Part shown: positions 8,735 through 16,339 of the stretch, piece after piece
How the letters are laid out: each line of letters starts with the position of its first letter
Position numbering within the stretch: position 1 is the stretch's first letter
From: Smittium culicis
Lineage: Eukaryota; Kickxellomycota; Harpellomycetes; Harpellales; Legeriomycetaceae
Length of the DNA stretch: 16,339 nt
Assembly: GCA_001970855.1 (NCBI GenBank)
Contig: LSSN01001705.1
Span: 1-16,339, forward strand
Direction: 5' to 3'
The notes under the pieces: model-generated
Seen by the model: only the letters and a program-made list of their open reading frames with translations
Told to the model about the DNA's origin: nothing
Database searches by the model: none
Program-made: the position numbers and the translations under genes

Positions 8735-10551
8735 TACATTTTGTACTAGCAATAAAAAAAAAGCTCATCATTTCAGACAGTACAATTACATTAGCTACTA
8801 GATCAACCTCTACTATTAAAATTGAGAATTAAAGTAGCTAACTATAGGAAACATTATAATAAAATTCTAGCTACTATGGAATTTTTTTCTTTTTTTGTTA
8901 AAAAAGAAAATAAAAGTTTCTATTGCAATATATAGTATGTTCATATTTTTTGAAATTAGTTAATTGAAGTTTCAAATTTATAATTTGATTATGAGTGTGT
9001 AAATATTGGTTATGAAAATTCAATATTTAAATTTTTTAAAAGTTTAAATACTAGGCTTAGTTAAAAAAAATTTATATTGACGATTATTTCTATCGAATTT
9101 ATTGTCTTTTCCGAAACATATTTTATTTTGAGCGGTTAAATGTAAAAACCATAATAAAGCGAAAAATTTACCTTCAATGAGTTGAAATTCAAAAAAAAAT
9201 TAAATTAAATTAAAATTATGATTAAAGTATAAGAAAGATTATCTAAACCTATACAGAGAATACCCCTTTCGAATAATCTATAAAGAGCTTGATGTTATTG
9301 TTACTCTGGCATTTACAGAATTTAGAATTTAATTCATAATAAACTAACGTGCTTATCTTTATGTTATTCAGAATAAGCATATTATTAAGCCCGACTGAGT
9401 GTATCATTTAAATCTTAGATATTTGTAGTCGCATTATACTATCTGACAAGCCATCCAACTAAACATGATACATTAGATAATACTTCATAATTTTATAATA
9501 AATATCACATTAATAACTGTAAGTATATATGATGCTAGACAAATATCACAATCATATTTTTTAAGATTTTTTAATTTTAAACATAATTTCAAGTTTCGAA
9601 AAAATTAAATGTTTTAATCTTCAGTGTATATGTTATCTGAATTAATCTTGAAAAGGATTTATTTTTAATTATTTTGTGAACTATACTATAATTAAAAGTG
9701 TTCTTTTAAATCATTTTTTTGATTAGTTTAATATACTTTAAAACCCTTTGTTCCTGGGATCAATTCAATTTCCAGATTCAAATATATAAAAATAGAACTT
9801 CAGTACTTTTTAGTGGTTTCGATCAACAAAATTCTGGGGAAAATAGAACAGAAAATTGATTTTAAAACAAAGATTCCCGCCTGGTGGTTCAGATGTTGAA
9901 AAATTACACGTATAATTATTATTTATTGAATAAAATACAAACCAATGGCAGAAGAGAGTAAAAAATTATATTTTATCGCGAGAATTAGGTGAAAAATAGT
10001 AATTAATCTGAAAAAAATTATTTGCGGTGTGATTTTTGAAAGAGTATGGATGTTTGATACTAAATTGATAATATGGAAAATTCTTTTAAACAGAAATTAT
10101 TTTTCATTTATTTGTATTTGATATTTTATTTTAGAAAAATAAATTGGCCAGATAGAAGAATTCATTCTATAGCACTATCCAATATATTTTATAACCAAAA
10201 GCAAAGATTATATGGAATTTTCAAAATAGAAAATTATGTTCTTCGATATAATCTCTCCTGTATATTATATTCTGATGTTATAGGATAAATAAAGGTTTTT
10301 TTTTTTGGGCTAAGTGATAAAAAAATTCGGAATATAACCATGGCATATTTTAATTTTTTTCTTGCGTTTTAGGGGATTTATAAAAAAATTATTTTGAATT
10401 TAGTTTTGTTTAAGAAGAAATATCTAACATAAATCTTTATATAAACAGGCGAAAAGGATAAAAAACGCTTGCCTGATCAAGTAATACATAAATCCATGAC
10501 TAAATTTATCTATAATTAAAACTTTATAACACTCTCTTATAATGGTTGATG

Positions 10552-10680
10552 AGCTTTTGTTGTATGAAAGACCTAAGATTCAATCACCTAACCGAAAGAC
10601 TATTCTGCAATACAAATTTTCTTGCAGATCTTAGGCACTATACAGTAAATAACTTTGTATTTACGATTATACAACAGCTT
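10552..10680. repeat. Imperfect nested inverted repeat
   Basis: Three matched segments nest around a centre near 10616. The outer pair is TTGTAT (10560-10565) with ATACAA (10669-10674), extended by partial AGCT matches. The middle pair is CCTAAGAT (10572-10579) with ATCTTAGG (10628-10635). The inner pair is TCTGCAA (10604-10610) with TTGCAGA (10622-10628). The arms are offset in spacing, so this is not one clean hairpin; it may be a decayed foldback element or chance. Confidence 0.3.
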
Positions 10681-10884
10681 TAATTTGAAACAAGTACTAC
10701 TTCAGGTGATATCTGGATGGATGAAGGGTCGTTATAGTTTGTTTTTTTTTGATCAATTTTCTACTTTGTTCCATTTAAATTTTCGTGTTGATAAAAATAT
10801 ATGATTTTTTTATAAAACCAAAACCTCTCAATCTCTAAACCATTAAATGATGTACTACTACTTACTAAATAGTTTATAAAGGAG

Positions 10885-11259
10885 AACTATGACCTTTGTG
10901 CAACGCGGTGGTCGATATTTATGGCTTAAGGCACATTTTTGTACTGCGAAAAATTAATATTTTTTAAAATCCGCTGCAATTACGTAAAAAATCCATACCT
11001 ACATTGAAAAGGTGAGTTGTTGAATATTTTTATGCTTAGTGAAACTATATAAAAATTCAGCGTAAAATGTGTCGCAAACAAAAAAAGGTTTCCAATCGCT
11101 GGCGTTAAAGACTCAATATTTGGAGCAATTGAAACCTATTAAGGCTTGTATCAAAGAACTGGGTCTATTTTGGTTTCTTGTTTTCAATATATGTTGGATC
11201 ATATGACCGGAATTTTTTTTAATTGCGAAACTGTATTCGCTAGTGAAAGATTGAAGTGA
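10885..11259 (+). pseudogene. Possible decayed coding relic, unidentified
   Basis: Within the desert this stretch has a more balanced base composition. One frame is open at 11053-11139 and again, after a single stop, at 11143-11259, giving protein-like text such as CVANKKRFPIAG and FNCETVFASERLK. The next element downstream is MITE copy B, inserted just after it. No family was recognised and there is no start codon or splice pattern that I can defend, so this is only a candidate remnant of a transposable-element gene. Confidence 0.2.
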
Positions 11260-11262
11260 ATA

Positions 11263-11462
11263 TTAACCCTTTCAGGGGCGGTTGGCCTTTTTTGAACTAC
11301 CAAAATTATCCAACCATACGACAATATGATAAATAAATATAATATAGTAATAAATAATTGGCCGGTAAATTTTATATATCCAATAACAAATAAATATAAT
11401 ATGACTTATCCAATTATAATTTTTAAAAAAAGTTTAAGAGTACTTGCCCCGGAAAGGGTTAA
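11263..11462 (-). mobile_element. TTAA-flanked short inverted-repeat element, copy B (piggyBac-like MITE)
   Basis: A 192-bp element (11267-11458) begins TTAA|CCCTTTCAGGGGCGG and ends CCCCGGAAAGGG|TTAA. Its terminal repeats agree at 13 of 15 positions (CCCTTTCAGGGGCGG against CCCTTTCCGGGGCAA). Relative to copy A it lies in the opposite orientation; in its reverse complement the end segments follow the same order as in copy A. The interior is A+T-rich, non-coding, and repeats AAATAAATATAATAT twice about 57 bp apart. The intact ends make it the better preserved copy. Confidence 0.75.
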
Positions 11463-11552
11463 ACTCAACAATTTTAGAAACAACTTTGTAGTAACCTCAT
11501 AAATATCTCGCACTCATTAACTTTTCAATTATGAAAATAACTTTTGTTTTGA

Positions 11553-11651
11553 ACTAACTCTGTAGAATCTGTTAATGGTCGATTACCGACCAAGTATCGC
11601 CGTGATGAAACGCGGGGGGTAAGTTTAATCAATCATATTGGTGTTTTGATA
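11553..11651 (+). pseudogene. Short coding-like open stretch, unidentified
   Basis: Thirty-three codons are open between stops in a locally G+C-richer patch, including the run NGRLPTKYRRDETRG, and the patch also contains a small hairpin GGTCG/CGACC at 11578-11592. It has no start codon and no recognised family. It may be part of the same decayed sequence as the candidate relic on the other side of MITE copy B. A chance open frame is equally possible. Confidence 0.18.
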
Positions 11652-11940
11652 TAACAGTATCAATATATACCCACAAGTTCAAGCTAGCTTGCAAAAAAAT
11701 TTTGAATTTACAGGCCTATATGGAATCAAATAATTATTTTATGGAGTGTTTTTGAACAATAAAATCGCAATAATAGTTATTGTTAAACATAAATTCTAGT
11801 TTTTTCACCAATCGTTTAATTGCTGGTAAATCATTTCTGTTTAAAACTCTTAGCATTGAACTACGAAACTTTTAAATCCCCACAAAGTTCTAGTTTGAGT
11901 TCTACTATCATTTATTTAACTTTAAAAGCATAATTAAATT

Positions 11941-12000
11941 ATGTCCTCTCTTGTTATCATTGTATACTTTATAAACTCACTAAAAATATCATTTGTATAA
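11941..12000 (+). promoter_or_regulatory. Upstream ORF preceding AMS1
   Basis: A 19-codon ORF (ATG 11941, TAA 11998-12000) ends 20 nt before the AMS1 start. Its ATG has A at -3, so it could be recognised by scanning ribosomes if it lies inside the 5' UTR. It is out of frame with AMS1. The transcription start is unknown, so its presence in the mRNA is an inference. Confidence 0.35.
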
Positions 12001-12020
12001 ATTAAATTTATCAATAAACG

Positions 12021-15000
12021 ATGTTCTCTTCTAGCGAATATAACGACACTACCTTGCAAAAGCACCAAAACATTACTAAGGAGCGTCTTCGTAACTTCAT
12101 CCATACAGGAAGATGGGACTCTGTAAACATTCACTCTGCTTTATGGAAAGACGAAATTAGCTCCGAAACTTCAATAAAGCTTCAAGTTTACTCACCCCCG
12201 GATTTGACCAGACCTCGATTCGAAGATGCTATCAAAAACGAATTTACCCCTGCCTCGGTTGGTCAAAAATTTGGTCCCTCTTGGGTATGAATTATAATTA
12301 TCAGTTTTAATATACTTTACGTATATAATATTTAGCTATAGTGTTATATGAATCAAATTAGCATTGCACATTTAGATGTTAATATATAGCCTCTAATAGT
12401 ACTTTTTCCTCTTTACACTAGTCTACTCATTGGTTCAAAGTATGCGTGTGCATTCCCGACTCATTTATTGGCCGCAAAGTATATTTCCAGTTCGATCCTG
12501 ACTGTGAAGCTTTGGTTTATAATGAAAACGGTACACCTATTCAGGGTATAACTGGTGGAAGTAATGCCAGAAGAGTAGAACATTTGCTCACAGATAAAGC
12601 TTCTAAAAACCAGGTCTTCAATTTTTATATCGAAACATCCTGCAACGGTCTTTTTGGTGTTGGTGACGGATTAATTGGGCCGCCAAACCCTAACCGTAAT
12701 TTCGAGCTCAAAAAAGCCTCAATCGGCGTCAAGAGACAGGAAGCGTGGAATTTCCTCTACGATATGACTACGATTGTTGATATGGCTCACCATATTGGGG
12801 CTGACACCCCTCGTGGAATCGGTGCCCTTTACACTGCAAATCAAATGGCAAACTTGTTTGACCCTGAACGTCCTGATGAATCTGCCAAACAGGCAAGAAA
12901 ACTAGCTGCCGAATTCTTATCCGTTAAGCCTGGCGAAGGTGCCCATCAAATAACCGCTATAGGAAACTGTCACATTGATACCGCATGGCTATGGCCATAC
13001 GATGAAACTAAGCGCAAAGTTGCTCGATCGTTTTCAAGTCAGATTAGACTAATGGAAAAATACCCTGAATTCAAATTCGCTGCCTCCCAAGCTCAGCAGT
13101 TTGATTGGCTTAAGTCTACTCATAACGATCTGTTTAACGAGATTCGAAAATACGTCAAGTCTGGTCAGTTTATCCCCATAGGTGGTACTTGGGTAGAAAT
13201 GGATTGTAATATCCCTAATGGCGAATCACTTTCACGACAATTTATTTTGGGCCAGAGATTTTTCCAAGAGCACTTCGGAGTTACTAGCAAGCTTTTTTGG
13301 CTCCCTGATACCTTTGGTTATGCTGCCCAAATTCCTCAAATCGTTAAACAATCAGGCGGTGAGTATTTCTTCACACAAAAGCTATCATGGAACAATATCA
13401 ACAAATTCCCAAATACCACTTTCAACTGGCACGGGCTAGATGGTAGCTCGATTTTAGCACACATGGCACCTGCTAACACCTACACTGGTAATGCTCAAGT
13501 TAACGAAATTGTATCCAGCGTAAAAAACCACAAGGATCTTTCAAGTCATAACTCGAGTATGTATTTATATGGTCATGGCGACGGTGGTGGTGGTCCAAAC
13601 GAAGAAATGATCGAAAGTATTAGAAGAATGTCCAACACCGATGGATTACCCAAAATAGAGCATAGAGATCCTACTGAATTTTATCATTCGGTTAAAAAAT
13701 CTGCTAGATCCTTACCCAGCTGGCACGGCGAATTATACTTCGAGCTTCATAGAGGTACTTATACCTCACAATCGAACAATAAGAAGGCTAACAGAAAGTC
13801 TGAATTCTTACTTAGATCCGTCGAATTGCTCTCTGTTATGGCAATGGCTTCAAATAATTTCAGTTCAGAGTTTTCGTATCCTCAATCTGAAATAGACCGT
13901 CTTTGGAAGTTGGTCTGCCTCAACCAATTCCACGATGTCATCCCTGGCTCCTCCATCAATGAAGTATACCGCGATTCTGATAAAATGTATGACGACATCA
14001 TTAACTCCTCTTATGATATGATTAGGAATGCTTTGCTGAACTTGATAGCTAGAGACCCCAAAATGTGCGAGTTTAGTCCATCTAAAAACACCTTGGTCAG
14101 AACATCTAACCAGAAAAACAAAGATTTTGTGCTAGAGTTTACTTCAATCAGCGACAATTTAACACCAATTGGATTCAGCGAAGGATCCGGTCCAAGAGGC
14201 GAAGACAAAGAATGGGAGTATATTGCTGCGAATGAAAAAATTGTAGTAATAAACGAGTGCTCTTGGGAGTGTTCTGGTGTAGTAATCGCCAATGGACTTT
14301 CAAAGGCTAACGTCCACTGTGGCCAACTTCTCAAGCCTAGAACCACATTATTTAAAAATTCAAGCTCCGACGTTGCATGTATAGAAGAATTGCCTCTGGT
14401 TTTAGTTGACGCAATTCCAGGTATGGGATCATTAGTTCTAAGCAGTGATAGTATACAAAGTATCGATGATCTCAAATCTAAATCATCTGTCAGACGCGAA
14501 GGTGATAACTTCATACTGGAAAATGCTTACACAAAAGCAACATTCAGCAAAATTGGTCAGCTTGTTAGTCTAGTTGACCACTCTAGTGGCCGCGAATTCA
14601 TTCATGAAGGTCAAACTGGAAACAACTTTGTTATGTATCAAGACGTTCCTCTATTCTGGGATGCTTGGGATGTTGAAATTTACTACTTGGAGAAGCCAAA
14701 CCCAGTTCTTGACGTTACAGTTGAAATCTTTGATGATGGACCGCTTGTATCGTCTCTTTTAATCAAGGCTAAAATATCTGAATTGAGCACACTTCAGCAA
14801 TGGGTCACCCTTAAAGCAACTAGTTCTGTGGTTGAGTTCGAAACCGAGGTTGAATGGAGAGAATCACACAAGATGCTAAAGGTAGAATTCAGCTGGGCTA
14901 TAAAATCCGATAAAGCCTCATATGAAACCCAGTATGGCTATATCAGCAGGCCAAACCACAAAAATACTAGTTGGGACATTGCTAAATTTGAAGTTTGTGG

Positions 15001-15646
15001 ACATAAATTCGCAGATTTGTCTGAGTATGGGGCTGGTGTTACACTACTAAATGACAGTAAATATGGATTTTCATGTATTGGTAACTTGATGGCAATAAGC
15101 TTACTTCGTGCACCTAAATCACCTGACGAGGTTTGTGACATGGGATTCCATTCATTTAGATACGGAGTATATGCCCACAATTCTAGCTTCCCGGATCATA
15201 ACGTAGTTAGAAAAGGATACGAGTTCAACAACGACCTTGTAGGTGTAGTATTAGAAAACGAAATTATAACTAAGGTAGATCCATCAAGAAAGGACAGACT
15301 TGAAATCGAAAATCTCTTCACTTTGGAAAATGCAGATAGTGTAATTTTAGACACAGTTAAATATGCTGAACCACAACTGGAAAGCAAAGTAAACTGGGAA
15401 GTTATTAAAGCTGAAGAAGGCAACACCCAAAAAATTGCAAGGAATTTTATTGTGTTGAGAATGTATGAATCATTAGGCGGGTCTACAACTATCCACTTTA
15501 ATACTAAATTAAACATCAAGGCGGTTTACAGAAGCGATATGCTAGAGAATATTAAATATGAGTATGAATTCAATCATCAGCTCGGTTACTACCCAATCAA
15601 ATGCAATGCATTTGAGGTTATAACTATTATGCTCGAATTAGCCTAG
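12021..15646 (+). CDS. AMS1: Alpha-mannosidase, GH38, fungal Ams1 type (2 exons)
   Basis: Hydrolyses terminal alpha-linked mannose from free oligosaccharides; in yeasts Ams1 is made in the cytosol and delivered to the vacuole by the Cvt/autophagy route. Exons 12021-12284 and 12422-15646 join in frame (…FGPSW then STHWFKV…) into 1162 residues, close to yeast and S. pombe Ams1 (about 1080). No signal peptide is seen, in line with cytosolic synthesis. The N-terminal beta domain (about 1-255) precedes the catalytic barrel with the GH38 metal and catalytic motifs: GNCHIDTAWLWP (H272, D274), FWLPDTFGY (D384, the expected nucleophile), YGHGDGGGGP (H473), and FHDVIPGSS (H592). The C-terminal beta-sandwich part includes the class-typical YETQYGYI, SWDIAKFEVC, HKFADLSEYG, YGFSCIGN and LRAPKSPD blocks and runs to the natural end at TAG 15644. 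ATG 12021 has A at -3. The gene stands alone, with no co-oriented partner nearby. Confidence 0.97.
12285..12421 (+). other. AMS1 intron
   Basis: A 137-nt GT-AG intron of phase 0. The donor is GTATGA after the Trp codon TGG, and the acceptor is TACACTAG before TCT. A CTAAT branch-like motif sits near 12392. Retention would hit TGA at 12288-12290. Removing it joins FGPSW to STHWFKV, a junction conserved in fungal Ams1 proteins. Confidence 0.93.

Positions 15647-16339
<693 letters not shown>

Larger units (their letters stand above)
8735..11262. other. A+T-rich gene desert between the two MITE copies
   Basis: About 2.5 kb with no supported gene. It contains a T/A-run hairpin (8885-8908), a 9-bp inverted repeat TTAGCTACT/AGTAGCTAA (8791-8799 and 8833-8841), a larger imperfect inverted repeat at 10552-10680, and one open frame of 71 codons at 10073-10288 that I regard as chance. 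Base composition is less extreme at about 10885-11260, where stop-interrupted coding-like stretches occur. Confidence 0.6.
11463..12020. other. AMS1 upstream region
   Basis: Spacer between MITE copy B and the AMS1 start codon, presumably holding the AMS1 promoter. Apart from the short open stretch and the upstream ORF listed separately, it is A+T-rich with no recognised site. Confidence 0.6.

Noticed and set aside
8881..8908. Eleven-base T-run/A-run hairpin (TTTTCTTTTTT with AAAAAAGAAAA).
   Set aside because: Simple-sequence palindromes of this kind are expected in DNA this A+T-rich; no gene ends nearby.
9739..9760. AAAACCCTTTG followed by a CCTGGG, similar to the MITE ends.
   Set aside because: It is not preceded by TTAA and no matching opposite end was found within a few hundred bases.
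10073..10288. 71-codon ORF with ATG.
   Set aside because: Composition is that of the surrounding A+T-rich DNA (rich in Phe, Ile, Tyr, Asn, Lys), no domain or family resemblance, no splice partner.
14011..14514. 167-codon minus-strand ORF inside AMS1, and other antisense frames within NPY1 and AMS1.
   Set aside because: They are shadows of well-supported coding exons, with no family resemblance.

Overview
The window reads as a gene-sparse, strongly A+T-rich nuclear contig end from a fungus. The fungal assignment rests on three house-keeping genes whose architecture is fungal: a peroxisomal-type NADH pyrophosphatase (NPY1), a Prp24 homologue with HAT repeats plus four RRMs, and a cytosolic/vacuolar Ams1-type alpha-mannosidase. 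Short GT-AG introns, the base composition, the standard code and the long ATT microsatellite suggest an early-diverging lineage such as Kickxellomycotina/Harpellales. That lineage is an inference from style; no marker in the window proves it.

Layout: (1) 1-193, NPY1 upstream DNA. (2) 194-1879 (+), NPY1, intronless. (3) 1880-2983, A+T-rich spacer between two convergent 3' ends. (4) 2984-7624 (-), PRP24 in 11 exons, reconstructed here by joining exons in frame through ten GT-AG introns. (5) 7625-8312, PRP24 upstream DNA with CCAAT boxes, then a tRNA-Lys(UUU) gene at 8313-8384 (-) with a T7 terminator. (6) 8385-12020, a gene desert with two diverged copies, in opposite orientation, of a short TTAA-flanked inverted-repeat element (piggyBac-like MITE) at 8545-8730 and 11267-11458, plus stop-interrupted coding-like relics. 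(7) 12021-15646 (+), AMS1 with a single 137-nt intron near its 5' end and a possible upstream ORF. (8) 15647-16187, 3' flank, then a perfect (ATT)n tract of about 51 units from 16188 to the last base.

The three proteins do not form a pathway: one turns over NAD(P)H-type dinucleotides, one recycles the U4/U6 spliceosomal snRNP, one trims mannose from free and vacuolar glycans. I found no cluster of functionally linked genes and no evidence for a new defence, biosynthetic or signalling system. The points most worth a second look are the MITE pair, the possible dual (mitochondrial/peroxisomal) targeting of NPY1 through two start codons, and the PRP24 gene structure.
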